From assembly GCA_029779435.1 (NCBI GenBank), contig JAKPAM010000036.1, positions 62,001-126,000 of the forward strand: DNA of 64,000 nucleotides, given 5' to 3'. The translations under genes were made by a program, and so were the position numbers. Source of the DNA: Pseudomonadota bacterium (GTDB taxonomy: Bacteria > Pseudomonadota > Gammaproteobacteria > Burkholderiales > Burkholderiaceae_E). Below the pieces are notes generated by a model. That model saw nothing but the letters and a program-made list of their open reading frames with translations. It searched no databases and was not told where the DNA came from. Of this stretch, positions 17,843 to 26,666 are shown piece by piece. Position 1 is the stretch's first letter; each line of letters starts with the position of its first letter.

Positions 17843-18855
17843 ATGACGCTCATCGACGGCTGGTCGGACAACACGCCGCACGCCGGGACATCCCAGGGAA
17901 TCGGGCGCCGGGTGTTGATCGTCGGAGGAGGAGGCATCGTTGCAAGCCATCTCGTCGCGCTCGCGCCGGCCGACGTCATCCTGCATATCGGTTACGGAAC
18001 GCGCCGTCCCGGTTTCGATACGAATGCCCGGCTTCGTCGCATCGAGTCCGTTCGGCTCGATGATCTGCTGAGGCCTTCGCACTGATCGATCGCGCCCGGC
18101 CCGACGTCGTGATCAACGCCGCCGGCATGAACGCCGTCGACGAATGCGAGCGCGACCCGCAACGCTGCCGCCTGATGAACGTCGATTCGACCGCCAATCT
18201 GCTGGCGGCGCGGCATCGTCATCCGTTCAAGCTCGTGCAGTTGTCCAGCAATGCCGTCTATGGCCGAGGATCCGCCCCATACGCGCCGTCCGACCGCCGC
18301 GAGCCGGTCAACGCTTACGGCCGCAGCAAGCGCGACGCCGAGGATCTGGTGCGCGCCGATACCGCGCGCCGGCCGTCGCCGCCGAGCCTGGCTTCGATGA
18401 TCGTGCGGCTCAGCCCGCTCTATGGTTGGTCGCCGCCCTGGTCCCGGCTCAATCCGATGCCGTGGATCCATCGCTCCCTGTCACGCAGGACCCCGCTGGA
18501 CCTGTGCAACGACGTATTCGATTCGCCGCTGGCCGCCGACCGGGCCGCTGGCATCCTGTGGCGATTGATCGGCGCCGGGGCCGCTGGCGAATTCAATCTC
18601 GGTGGGCGCGACACCGTCAGCCGGCACGGGTTCGGGCTGGCGTTGGCGTCCGCGTTCGGGCTGTCGGTCGCGCGGCTGCGCAGCGTGCGGCTCGACAGCT
18701 TCGCGTGGCTCGCGCCGCGTGCGGCCGACACCAGCCTGCGTGATCCTCGCCTGCTCGCTGAATTCGGCATCGAAAGCGAGCCGCTGCGGGCAGGACTGGC
18801 GCGTCAGCGGGATGCGGTCGCCGCGTATGACGTGGCGCGGGCGCCGGCAGCCTGA
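17843..18855 (+). pseudogene. RmlD-type NAD-dependent sugar reductase/epimerase, split by a frameshift
   Basis: The gene needs two frames. Frame 1 (from ATG 17843) gives the Rossmann start RRVLIVGGGGIVASHLVALA and stops at 18085. Homology continues one frame over from about 18070 with DRARPDVVINAAGMNAVDEC, LVQLSSNAVYG and the catalytic YGRSK, to a stop at 18853-18855. A one-base indel near 18066-18072 joins LDDLL to AEAFALIDRARPDVV and restores a protein of about 337 residues of the extended short-chain dehydrogenase family (dTDP-4-dehydrorhamnose reductase-like). It is either a real inactivating mutation or a base-calling error; no slippery heptamer supports programmed frameshifting. The stop overlaps the methyltransferase start (TGATG). 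Confidence 0.75.
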
Positions 18856-19487
18856 TGCAGGACGCCGCGCATCACGGCGAGCGCTATCGGCATGACACCG
18901 CCGGTGCAGCGGCTTGTCATCCCTACCTGTTGCCGGCGATCCTCGGCGAACTGTCGCGGCTGGGTGCGCATGGGCCCGTCTTCGATCTGGGGTGCGGCGC
19001 CGGTTATCTGGCGAACGCGCTGACCTTGCGCGGCTATGCGATCACCGGCGTCGATCCCTCGTCGTCGGCGATCGCGCTGGCGCGCGGCGCCTATCCCTCG
19101 CTGGATCTGCACCAGGCCAGCGCTTATGACGATCTGGCCGGGCGCTTCGGACAGTTCGGCACCGTGATCAGCATCGAGGTCATCGAACATCTGTACGACC
19201 CGCGCGCTTATGCACGTACGCTGCGTGGATTGCTGCGTCCCGGCGGTGTCGCGCTGGTATCGACGCCGTTTCATGGCTACTGGAAGAATCTCGCGATCGC
19301 GCTGTCCGGCGCCACCGACAAGCATGTCGACCCGTTGTGGGATGGCGGGCACATCAAGTTCTGGTCGCCCGCCACGCTGACGGCACTGATGGTCGAAGCC
19401 GGGCTGCGCGTCACAGCGATCCGCCGCGTCGGCCGGATTCCTCCGTTGGCCAAGTCGATGATCGCGATCGTCGAGCGGCCGGCATGA
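18855..19487 (+). CDS. Class I SAM-dependent methyltransferase
   Basis: 210 residues with SAM-binding motif I FDLGCGAGYLANAL, an acidic residue closing strand 2 in GVDPSSSAIALAR, and ISIEVIEHLYDPRAYARTL plus LLRPGGVALVSTPFH as motifs II-III. This subfamily (UbiG/small-molecule type) is common in O-antigen and exopolysaccharide clusters. The ATG at 18855 overlaps the preceding stop, and the stop overlaps the next ATG (ATGA), so it belongs to one operon with the split reductase and the GT4. The substrate is probably a sugar or lipid-linked glycan; this is inference from context. Confidence 0.85.
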   Translation: MQDAAHHGERYRHDTAGAAACHPYLLPAILGELSRLGAHGPVFDLGCGAGYLANALTLRGYAITGVDPSSSAIALARGAYPSLDLHQASAYDDLAGRFGQFGTVISIEVIEHLYDPRAYARTLRGLLRPGGVALVSTPFHGYWKNLAIALSGATDKHVDPLWDGGHIKFWSPATLTALMVEAGLRVTAIRRVGRIPPLAKSMIAIVERPA

Positions 19488-20824
19488 ATCCGACGCCTGT
19501 ACATCCCGCGCTTGTGCATCCCGCGCCTGTGCGTTCATCGCCTGCCACGCCAACGCCAACGCCAACGCCAACGCAGCCCATGCACGTCACTCATAAGCGC
19601 CGTGATCCGGTGCTGACGATCTTCTACCACTTCGACCCGTGGGCCAGCGGCGTCGGCGGTATCGACACGATGATCCGCCACTGGGTGCGCCACACGCCGC
19701 CGCGGCTGGCCGTGCGCATGGTCGGCGTCGGCGGGGAGGGCGATCGGCCCGGGCGCTGGCGTGACGCGGAGTTCGGCGGCCGCGCGATCCGCTTCCTGCC
19801 GGTGGTCACGCAGACGGACCTCAACCTGCGCCGGCGCATTCCGCATACGCTGCGCTACACCTGGGCACTGGCCCGCCATGGCGCGACGCTGGCGTCGGAT
19901 TTCATGCATTTCCATAGGATCGAGCCCGCGGTGGCCATGCGCGGCTGGCCCGGCCACAAGACGCTGTTCTTCCATCTCGACCTGCCGCGCCAGCTCAGCG
20001 CGCCGCGCGCCGTCAACGAGTACGGGTGGCGCCGTTGTCCGGCCGCTTACCATGCGATGGAGCGCAGCCTGATCGGACGCTTCGACGAAGTGGTCGACTG
20101 CAACCGTGCGTCACTCGCGTTCCACCAGCAACGTCATCCGCACCTGATGGATCGGCTGCGCTTCATGCGCAATTGCGTCGATACCGATATCTGGCAAGCA
20201 TTGCCGCCGGCCGCGCGCGATGCGCGTCGCCGCGAACTGGCCGAGCGGCTGCGGCTGCCGTCGGGCACGCGCTTCGTGCTGTTCGCCGGCCGGCTGCAAC
20301 GGACCAAGAATCCGCTGCTCGCGTTGCGCGCGTTCGCGGCGTTGGGGCGTGCCGGCGTCCACCTGCTGTGCGTGGGCGACGGCAACCTGCGCGACGCGGT
20401 GATCGCCGACCTGCGGCGGCTCGGCCTGCAAGGGCGGGTATGGCTGCCCGGCGCGCTGCCTCAGGACCAGGTGCGTGAACTGCAACGGGTCAGCGACGTC
20501 TCGCTGATGACCAGCAGCCAGGAAGGTTTTCCGCTGGCCGCACTGGAATCGCTCGCGTGCGGCACGCCGCTGGTCACGACGCGCGTCGGCGAGGTGCCGG
20601 CCTTCCTTCCGGACGACGCCGGCATCGTTTGCGACGATGCGCGGCCGGAAGCGATCGCCGCCGCGCTGCGCCGCGTGCTCGACGATCGGCACGCGTATCC
20701 CGCGCGAGCCTGCGTGCGCGTCGCCGTCCCTTACGCGGCCGGACAGGTGATCGGCGATGCCTGGCAGCGGTGGCTCGCTCCATGGTCTCCACGCCGCGAT
20801 ATCCTCGCCGGGACGACCGCATGA
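19484..20824 (+). CDS. Glycosyltransferase family 4
   Basis: GT-B-fold glycosyltransferase of up to 446 residues. LTIFYHFDPWASGVGG opens the acceptor domain. FVLFAGRLQRTKNPLLAL begins the donor domain, and the EX7E-type nucleotide-sugar motif is EGFPLAALESLACGTPLVTT. The ATG at 19484 overlaps the methyltransferase stop by 4 bp. The first 32 residues are His/Pro/Thr repeats, so MHVTHKRRDPV (19580) is an alternative start. It transfers an unknown sugar to a lipid-linked glycan at the inner face of the membrane. Confidence 0.88.
   Translation: MNPTPVHPALVHPAPVRSSPATPTPTPTPTQPMHVTHKRRDPVLTIFYHFDPWASGVGGIDTMIRHWVRHTPPRLAVRMVGVGGEGDRPGRWRDAEFGGRAIRFLPVVTQTDLNLRRRIPHTLRYTWALARHGATLASDFMHFHRIEPAVAMRGWPGHKTLFFHLDLPRQLSAPRAVNEYGWRRCPAAYHAMERSLIGRFDEVVDCNRASLAFHQQRHPHLMDRLRFMRNCVDTDIWQALPPAARDARRRELAERLRLPSGTRFVLFAGRLQRTKNPLLALRAFAALGRAGVHLLCVGDGNLRDAVIADLRRLGLQGRVWLPGALPQDQVRELQRVSDVSLMTSSQEGFPLAALESLACGTPLVTTRVGEVPAFLPDDAGIVCDDARPEAIAAALRRVLDDRHAYPARACVRVAVPYAAGQVIGDAWQRWLAPWSPRRDILAGTTA
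19547..19576 (+). repeat. Hexanucleotide tandem repeat at the start of the GT4 gene
   Basis: ACGCCA repeats four times perfectly (19547-19570) plus a partial unit, encoding Thr-Pro repeats between the two candidate start codons. Just upstream is a degenerate 15-bp repeat coding His-Pro-Ala-Pro/Leu-Val. Copy-number changes stay in frame. Confidence 0.85.
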
Positions 20825-20866
20825 GACATCCCGGCTCATGCCGCAAGTGGAAGGAGGCGTAGCCCG

Positions 20867-21664
20867 GTGAGCGAGCGCCCCATCATGGCGGAAGGTTCTT
20901 CGCTACAGCAGGTCGATGTGCTCGGCGTGCCGGTGCACTGCGGCGATCTGGCGCGACTGATGTCGGAACTAAGCACCGGCCTGGCGCGCGACGAACGGCG
21001 CGTCGTCGTGTTCCTGAACCTGTTCTGCGCGATGCAGCAGCGGCGCGATCCCGGTTACCGCGAGGCGCTGCGGGCCGCCGATTGGCGATTGCCCGATGGC
21101 ATGCCGGTGGCTTGGGCCGCGCGTTGGCTCGGCGGCCGGGGCGTGCGGCGCGTGCCCGGTCCCGACGTGTTCGATGCGCTCAACGCGCATGCGGCGCGGG
21201 CCGGATTGTCGGTCTATTTCCTCGGCGGCGCGATTCCACGCAACGCCGAGCGCGTCGCCGAGGCTGCACGGCGCGCATTCCCGGGGCTGCGCGTCGCCGG
21301 CACCTGGTCGCCGCCAACAGGCCCCGTCGACGGCGAGCTTGCCGAACGGATCATCGCCGACATCGCGCGTTGCCGGCCCGACATCCTGTGGGTCGGCCTG
21401 GGATCGCCCCGGCAGGAGGCCTGGATCCACCGCTACCGCGAGCGCCTGGCCGCGCGTCTGACGCTGGCCGTGGGCGGGACATTCAACTACTACAACGGCA
21501 CCCGCACCCGCGCGCCGCGCTGGATGTGCCGCTGGGGATTGGAGTGGGCGCACCGCGTCATCCAGGATCCGGCGCTGTTCCGCCAGAAGCGCTTCTTCGC
21601 GTTCGGCCACGAGTTCCTGTGGCCGGTGGGGCGGCAGGTCGTGCAGCGGTGGATGCGCTGGTGA
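20867..21664 (+). CDS. WecG/TagA/CpsF-family glycosyltransferase (GT26)
   Basis: 265 residues of family GT26, which adds a sugar (often N-acetylmannosamine or its uronic acid) to an undecaprenyl-diphosphate-linked sugar in surface polysaccharide or teichoic-acid assembly. Diagnostic segments are ADWRLPDGMPVAWAARWLGG, RVPGPDVFDALN, ILWVGLGSPRQEAWI and AVGGTFNYYNGTRTRAPRW. Start GTG at 20867 with a strong AAGGAGG nine bases upstream. A 13-codon open frame (20821-20862) bridges the GT4 stop and this ribosome site, so coupling is likely. It closes the glycan group. Confidence 0.92.
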   Translation: MSERPIMAEGSSLQQVDVLGVPVHCGDLARLMSELSTGLARDERRVVVFLNLFCAMQQRRDPGYREALRAADWRLPDGMPVAWAARWLGGRGVRRVPGPDVFDALNAHAARAGLSVYFLGGAIPRNAERVAEAARRAFPGLRVAGTWSPPTGPVDGELAERIIADIARCRPDILWVGLGSPRQEAWIHRYRERLAARLTLAVGGTFNYYNGTRTRAPRWMCRWGLEWAHRVIQDPALFRQKRFFAFGHEFLWPVGRQVVQRWMRW

Positions 21665-21700
21665 GCGAGGCATCGCCGTTTCGATGAGGGGGCCCCGATT

Positions 21701-21749
21701 CCGCATGCCGAATCCGGGATAGCCCTGATCCCGGGATGCCGTCATGCGG
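21701..21749. terminator. Two-tier hairpin after the GT26 gene
   Basis: CCGCATG (21701-21707) pairs with CATGCGG (21743-21749), and inside it CCGGGAT (21714-21720) pairs with ATCCCGG (21728-21734). It lies 37 bp after the GT26 stop and has no T-run, so it may end the glycan transcript or stabilise its 3' end. Confidence 0.4.
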
Positions 21750-21806
21750 AGAAGAATGCCTCGATAACGACTCGAAACGCCCGTGATCGGCACCGAAGGA
21801 AATCCG

Positions 21807-22781
21807 ATGAAGACTTTGCTCGCCGCCTGTCTGCTCGCCGCCCCGCTGCTGGCCGCACCCCTTGCCGCCCAGGCGCAACCTGCTCCCTGGCCGGCCAAAG
21901 CGGTGCGCTGGGTGGTGCCGTATCCGGCCGGCGGCGGCTCGGATTTCCTCGCCCGCAACATCGGGCAGCAATTGTCGACGCAGGCCAGCCAGCCGGTCGT
22001 GGTCGAGAACAAGCCGGGCGGCAACACCGCCATCGCGGCATCGGACGTGGCGCGGTCCGCGCCGGATGGCTACACGATGCTGTCGGCCGACAACGGCACG
22101 CTGGTCTACAACCCCGCGTTGTACAAGCACCTGCCGTACGACCCGTCGAAGGATCTGGCGCCCGTCACGCTGATGGGCCGGTTCCCGATGATCCTGGTCG
22201 TCGGCCCGAACGTGATCGCCCCCGACGTCAAGGCCTTCGTCGCCAGCATCAAGGCGATGCCGGAAGGGCTCAACTACGCATCGGCCGGCGCCGGCAGCCC
22301 GCACCACCTGGCGATGGAGTTGTTCAAGACCGTGGCCGGCCTGAAGATGACGCATGCCGCTTATCGCGGCGCCGCGCCCGCGCTGGCCGACGTGGCCGGT
22401 GGCCAGGTGCCGGCGATGATGGTGGACCTGGCGGCCGGCGCCGGCTTCATCAAGGGCGGCAAGGTGCGGGCGTTGGCGGTCGCCCATGCCAAGCGCTTGC
22501 CGCAACTGCCGGACGTGCCGACGTTCGCCGAAATGGGCTACGACGTCGAGGCGGCCGCGCTGGTCGGTCTGGTCGTTCCGTCCGCGACGCCGCCGGACGT
22601 GATCGCCGCGATCAACAAGCAGGTCGTCACGGCGATCCATGCGCCGGACGTGCACAAGAAGCTTGTCGATTTCGGCATCGAGCCGGTCGCCAACTCGCCC
22701 GCGCAGTTCGCCGATCTGCTCAAGAGCGAGACCACGCGCTGGCACAAGCTGATTCGCGACCTGCAGATCACGCTGGACTAA
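21807..22781 (+). CDS. Bug/TctC-family periplasmic solute-binding receptor
   Basis: 324 residues with a clear signal peptide (KTLLAACLLAAPLLAAPLAAQA, cleaved before QPAPW) and the family fold: KAVRWVVPYPAGGGSDFLAR, VVVENKPGGNTAIAASDVA, DGYTMLSADNGTLV. These receptors bind carboxylates or other small organic acids. Like most Bug genes in Burkholderiales it has no TctA/TctB partner nearby. AAGGA precedes the ATG at 21807. The stop is 4 bp from the P450 start, so the receptor may deliver or sense a substrate related to the oxygenase; that link is inference. Confidence 0.93.
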   Translation: MKTLLAACLLAAPLLAAPLAAQAQPAPWPAKAVRWVVPYPAGGGSDFLARNIGQQLSTQASQPVVVENKPGGNTAIAASDVARSAPDGYTMLSADNGTLVYNPALYKHLPYDPSKDLAPVTLMGRFPMILVVGPNVIAPDVKAFVASIKAMPEGLNYASAGAGSPHHLAMELFKTVAGLKMTHAAYRGAAPALADVAGGQVPAMMVDLAAGAGFIKGGKVRALAVAHAKRLPQLPDVPTFAEMGYDVEAAALVGLVVPSATPPDVIAAINKQVVTAIHAPDVHKKLVDFGIEPVANSPAQFADLLKSETTRWHKLIRDLQITLD

Positions 22782-22785
22782 GCGC

Positions 22786-25254
22786 GTGGACACGAACGAT
22801 TCCACCGCCGCGACGGGGGCCGCCGAAGCGTCTGCCGCCGGCTCGCCGCTCGCCGGAACGATCGTCGCCGGAGCGCCGGTCGCTGGAACGCCGGCCGCCG
22901 GGGCGCCGGCCGCTCGGACGTCTGCTGGCGAAGAGGCCCGCTGCCCGTTCGCCGATCGCGCCGCCGGGCCGCGATCGCCGAACGGCTGCCCGGTCAGCGC
23001 GAACGCCGCCGCCTTCGATCCGTTCAGCGATCCTTACCAGCAGGACCCGCCCGACTACGTACGCTGGGCGCGCGAGCAGGAGCCGGTGTTCTACAGCCCG
23101 GTGCTCGGTTATTGGATCGTCGCGCGCTACGACGACATCAAGGCGATCTTCCGCGACAATCTGACGTTCAGCCCGTCGATCGCACTCGAGAAGATCACGC
23201 CGACCGGTCCCGAAGCCAACGCCGTGCTCGAAAGCTACGGCTTCGCGTTGAACCGCACGCTGGTCAACGAGGACGAACCCGCGCACATGCCGCGCCGTCG
23301 CGCGCTGATGGAGCCGTTCACGCCCGAGCATTTGACGCATCACGAGCCGCTGGTGCGCCGGCTCGCGCGCGAGTACGTCGACCGCTTCATCGACGATGGC
23401 CGCGCCGACCTCGTCGACCAGATGCTGTGGGAAGGGCCGCTGACCGTGGCGCTGCATTTCCTGGGCGTGCCCGAGGAGGACATGGACACGCTGCGTCGCT
23501 ATAGCATCGCGCATACGGTCAATACCTGGGGCCGCCCCGGGCCCGACGAGCAGGTGGCGGTCGCGCATGCGGTCGGCAACTTCTGGCAGTACGCCGGCAA
23601 GGTGCTCGACAAGATGCGACAGGATCCCGACGCGCCGGGATGGATGCAGTACGGCATCCGCAAGCAGAAGCTGCTGCCCGAGGTCGTCACCGACTCGTAC
23701 CTGCATTCGATGATGATGGCCGGCATCGTGGCCGCGCACGAGACGACGGCCAATGCCGCGGCCAACGCGATGAAGCTGCTGCTGCAGCACCCGACCGCGT
23801 GGCGCGACCTGTGCGACGACCCGGCGCTGATCCCGAATGCCGTCGAGGAATGCCTGCGCCACAACGGCTCGGTGGCCGCATGGCGGCGGCTGGCGACCCG
23901 GGACGTGACGATCGGCGGCGTCGCGGTCCCCGCCGGCGCCAAGCTGCTGATCGTCACGTCGTCGGCCAACCATGACGAACGCCACTTCGCCGACGCCGAC
24001 CTGTTCGACATCCGCCGCGCCAACGCCAGCGATCACCTGACGTTCGGCTATGGTTCGCACCAGTGCATGGGTAAGAACCTGGCGCGCATGGAGATCCAGG
24101 TCTTCCTCGAGGAATTCACGCGCCGGCTGCCGCACATGAAGCTGGCGCCGCAGCGATTCACTTATGTGCCGAACACGTCGTTTCGCGGGCCCGAGCACCT
24201 GTGGATCGAATGGGATCCGGCGCTGAATCCCGAGCGGCGCGACCGGTCGCTGCGCGAGCGCGCGCGCGGCGTGGTACGGATCGGCGAGCCGTCGGCTCAT
24301 GCGATCACGCGGCCGATGATCGTCGACAGCGTGACCGAGGTCGCGCCGGGCATCGTCGGGCTGCGACTGGTGGCCGCGGATGGCCGTCCGGTGCCGCGCT
24401 GGTCGCCGGGATCGCATATCGACGTCGAATGCGGCGACACCAGGCTGTCTCGCCAATACTCGTTGTGCGGCGACCCGGCCGACACGCAGGCGTTGGAGAT
24501 CGCCGTGCTGCGCGAGGCGCGCAGCCGCGGCGGTTCGGCCTGGGTGCATGCGCAGGTGAAGGTGGGCGACCGGCTGCGCATCCGCGGACCGCGCAATCAT
24601 TTCCGGCTCGACGAAGAATCGCGGCGATTGGTGTTCATCGCCGGCGGCATCGGCATCACGCCGGTCATGGCGATGGCGCGCCGTGCGCGCGAACGGGACA
24701 TCGACTACGCGCTGCACTACTGCGGCCGCAACCGCGACGCGCTGGCTTTCGTGCCGGCGCTGGCCGCGCTGCACGGCGACCGCCTTCATTTGCACGTCAG
24801 CGACGAAGGCTCTCGCCTGGATGTCGGGACGCTATTGGCCACGCCCGAGGCGGGCGTGCGCGTCTATGCGTGCGGACCGTCGCGATTGCTCGATGCGCTG
24901 GAGGCCGCTTGTGCCCATTGGCCGCCCGACACGCTGCGCGTCGAACACTTCGAATCGACGCTGGGTACGCTGGATCCGAGCCGGGAGCATGCGTTCGAGG
25001 TCGAACTGAAGGATTCGGGACTGATGGTGCCGGTGCGCGCCGATCAGACGCTGCTGGCCGCGCTGCTGGCCGCGAACATCGACGTGCAGAGCGACTGCGA
25101 AGAGGGGTTGTGCGGTTCCTGCGAGGTCGGCGTGCTGGCCGGCGACATCGATCATCGCGACAGGGTGCTGACGCATGGCGAACGCGAAGCGGGGCAGCGG
25201 ATGATGAGTTGCTGTTCGCGTGCCAGGGGAGGCAGGCTGGTGCTGGCATTGTAG
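22786..25254 (+). CDS. Self-sufficient cytochrome P450 (CYP116B-like) fused to FMN/2Fe-2S reductase
   Basis: 822 residues combining a heme monooxygenase with its own electron-transfer chain, as in CYP116B/P450RhF. The heme domain covers about residues 60-490: I-helix AHETT (317-321), ExxR Glu355-Arg358, and FGYGSHQCMGKNLAR with heme-ligand Cys427. The phthalate-dioxygenase-reductase part follows: FMN-binding RQYSL (556-560), NAD(P)H-binding GGIGITPVMAM and a late CGPSRLL. The C-terminal plant-type ferredoxin has Cys771, Cys776, Cys779 and Cys809 or Cys810. Start GTG at 22786. Residues 15-48 are an Ala/Gly/Pro repeat. Substrate unknown; characterised relatives oxidise thiocarbamates, aromatics and terpenoids. 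Confidence 0.95.
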   Translation: MDTNDSTAATGAAEASAAGSPLAGTIVAGAPVAGTPAAGAPAARTSAGEEARCPFADRAAGPRSPNGCPVSANAAAFDPFSDPYQQDPPDYVRWAREQEPVFYSPVLGYWIVARYDDIKAIFRDNLTFSPSIALEKITPTGPEANAVLESYGFALNRTLVNEDEPAHMPRRRALMEPFTPEHLTHHEPLVRRLAREYVDRFIDDGRADLVDQMLWEGPLTVALHFLGVPEEDMDTLRRYSIAHTVNTWGRPGPDEQVAVAHAVGNFWQYAGKVLDKMRQDPDAPGWMQYGIRKQKLLPEVVTDSYLHSMMMAGIVAAHETTANAAANAMKLLLQHPTAWRDLCDDPALIPNAVEECLRHNGSVAAWRRLATRDVTIGGVAVPAGAKLLIVTSSANHDERHFADADLFDIRRANASDHLTFGYGSHQCMGKNLARMEIQVFLEEFTRRLPHMKLAPQRFTYVPNTSFRGPEHLWIEWDPALNPERRDRSLRERARGVVRIGEPSAHAITRPMIVDSVTEVAPGIVGLRLVAADGRPVPRWSPGSHIDVECGDTRLSRQYSLCGDPADTQALEIAVLREARSRGGSAWVHAQVKVGDRLRIRGPRNHFRLDEESRRLVFIAGGIGITPVMAMARRARERDIDYALHYCGRNRDALAFVPALAALHGDRLHLHVSDEGSRLDVGTLLATPEAGVRVYACGPSRLLDALEAACAHWPPDTLRVEHFESTLGTLDPSREHAFEVELKDSGLMVPVRADQTLLAALLAANIDVQSDCEEGLCGSCEVGVLAGDIDHRDRVLTHGEREAGQRMMSCCSRARGGRLVLAL

Positions 25255-25297
25255 GTTCGCGATCGCGCCGATCGTGCCGATCGGGGTAAGGGCGGGA

Positions 25298-25317
25298 TCG
25301 TCGATCCTGGTCGACGA
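25298..25317 (+). terminator. Hairpin downstream of the P450 gene
   Basis: TCGTCGA (25298-25304) and TCGACGA (25311-25317) are perfect arms around a 6-base loop, 43 bp after the P450 stop. There is no T-run, so termination is only suggested. Confidence 0.35.
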
Positions 25318-25332
25318 CGATGTCGGCATTGC

Positions 25333-25356
25333 CTTTCATCCGTTCGGCTGTGAAAG
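25333..25356. promoter_or_regulatory. Inverted repeat upstream of trpB, candidate LysR-regulator site
   Basis: CTTTCA (25333-25338) and TGAAAG (25351-25356) are perfect inverted arms 12 bases apart, in the gap before trpB. LysR-type regulators bind interrupted dyads of about this size, and a LysR gene lies just downstream of trpA. No Trp-rich leader peptide or attenuator hairpins are seen. Confidence 0.4.
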
Positions 25357-25421
25357 AAATTGGCAGCGGTGGTGAGGTTTATTCGTTTGGCACGGTGAAG
25401 GCCGATGAATAGAGTCGGCGT

Positions 25422-26666
25422 GTGCAATTCCAAGCGAAATTCCAGATGCCTGCTGACCCACCGCCTCTCACCATCGAGGCCGATTCGAACGGCATGTTCG
25501 GCGCCTTCGGTGGCGCCTACATGCCGGAAACGCTGATGCCCGCAGTGGCGGAACTGGCTGCCTGCTATGCCGAGGCACGTCGCGCACCCGATTTCTGGCA
25601 CGAGTACCGTCAACTGCTGCAAGACTATGTCGGCCGTCCGTCGCCGTTGTTCCTGGCTCGCCGGCTTAGCGCGGAATCGGGCGGGGCAAGGATCTTCCTG
25701 AAGCGGGAAGACCTCAACCACACGGGTGCCCACAAGATCAACAACTGCATCGGCCAGATCCTGCTGGCCCGCCGCATGGGCAAGCGCCGCGTCATCGCCG
25801 AAACCGGAGCGGGTCAGCATGGCGTGGCGACGGCGAGCGTGTGCGCGCTGTTCGGCATGCCCTGTTCGATCTATATGGGGCGCCGCGACATGGAGCGCCA
25901 GTTGCCGAACGTTAAGCGCATGGAACTGCTGGGGGCACGGGTGCGGCCGGTCGATGCGGGCAGCGCCACCCTCAAGGACGCGATGAACGAGGCCTTGCGC
26001 GACTGGATCACCCATGTGGAGGACACCTATTACCTGCTCGGAACGGGGGCCGGCCCGCATCCTTATCCGCAGATGGTGTGCGACTTCCAGCAGGTGATCG
26101 GCCGGGAGGCGAGGGAACAGTTTCTGCACCTGACCGGCACACTGCCCGACGCCCTCGTGGCCTGTGTCGGCGGGGGATCGAACGCCGCGGGCTTGTTCAT
26201 CCCCTTCCTTGCAGACAGCAGCGTGAAGATGTATGGCGTCGAAGCCGCCGGTCGCGGCCTGGATAGCGGAGAGCATGCCGCATCCCTGCAACGGGGCCGG
26301 CCAGGGGTGTTGCATGGCAACCGGACTTATTTTCTTCAGGATGACGACGGACAGATCCTGACCGCGCACTCGGTGTCGGCCGGTCTCGACTACCCGGGAA
26401 TCGGCCCTCTCCATGCGCAGTGGTTCGAGTCGGGGCGTGTCAGCTATGGCAGTGCGACGGACGACGAGGCGGTAGCGGCCTACCACTGGTCAAGTCGCCG
26501 CGAGGGCATCGTTCCGGCGCTGGAAAGCGCTCATGCGCTGGCCTTCGCTCGCCGCCTGGCGGCGACGCTGTCGCCGGAAGCCTCGGTCATCGTCAATCTC
26601 AGCGGACGCGGCGACAAGGACATGGAAACTGTTCTTGGTTTCGGTGCCATGGAGGGTAAGCAATGA
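25422..26666 (+). CDS. trpB: Tryptophan synthase beta chain
   Basis: Condenses indole and serine to tryptophan with PLP. Key features are present: [16 protein letters not shown] start, PLP-lysine Lys105 in [25 protein letters not shown], phosphate-binding GGGSNAAG and SGRGDKD near the end. The start is set at GTG 25422 giving 414 residues; ATG at 25449 is an alternative and neither has a strong ribosome site. It overlaps trpA by 4 bp. There is no trpF in front, unlike the usual betaproteobacterial trpFBA order. By eye the gene is less GC-rich at third positions than its neighbours, so this may be a transferred or second trpBA set. Confidence 0.93.
   Translation: MQFQAKFQMPADPPPLTIEADSNGMFGAFGGAYMPETLMPAVAELAACYAEARRAPDFWHEYRQLLQDYVGRPSPLFLARRLSAESGGARIFLKREDLNHTGAHKINNCIGQILLARRMGKRRVIAETGAGQHGVATASVCALFGMPCSIYMGRRDMERQLPNVKRMELLGARVRPVDAGSATLKDAMNEALRDWITHVEDTYYLLGTGAGPHPYPQMVCDFQQVIGREAREQFLHLTGTLPDALVACVGGGSNAAGLFIPFLADSSVKMYGVEAAGRGLDSGEHAASLQRGRPGVLHGNRTYFLQDDDGQILTAHSVSAGLDYPGIGPLHAQWFESGRVSYGSATDDEAVAAYHWSSRREGIVPALESAHALAFARRLAATLSPEASVIVNLSGRGDKDMETVLGFGAMEGKQ

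Noticed and set aside
25255-25421. Tryptophan attenuator or leader peptide before trpB
   Set aside because: No Trp-rich short frame and no mutually exclusive hairpins with a T-run are visible.
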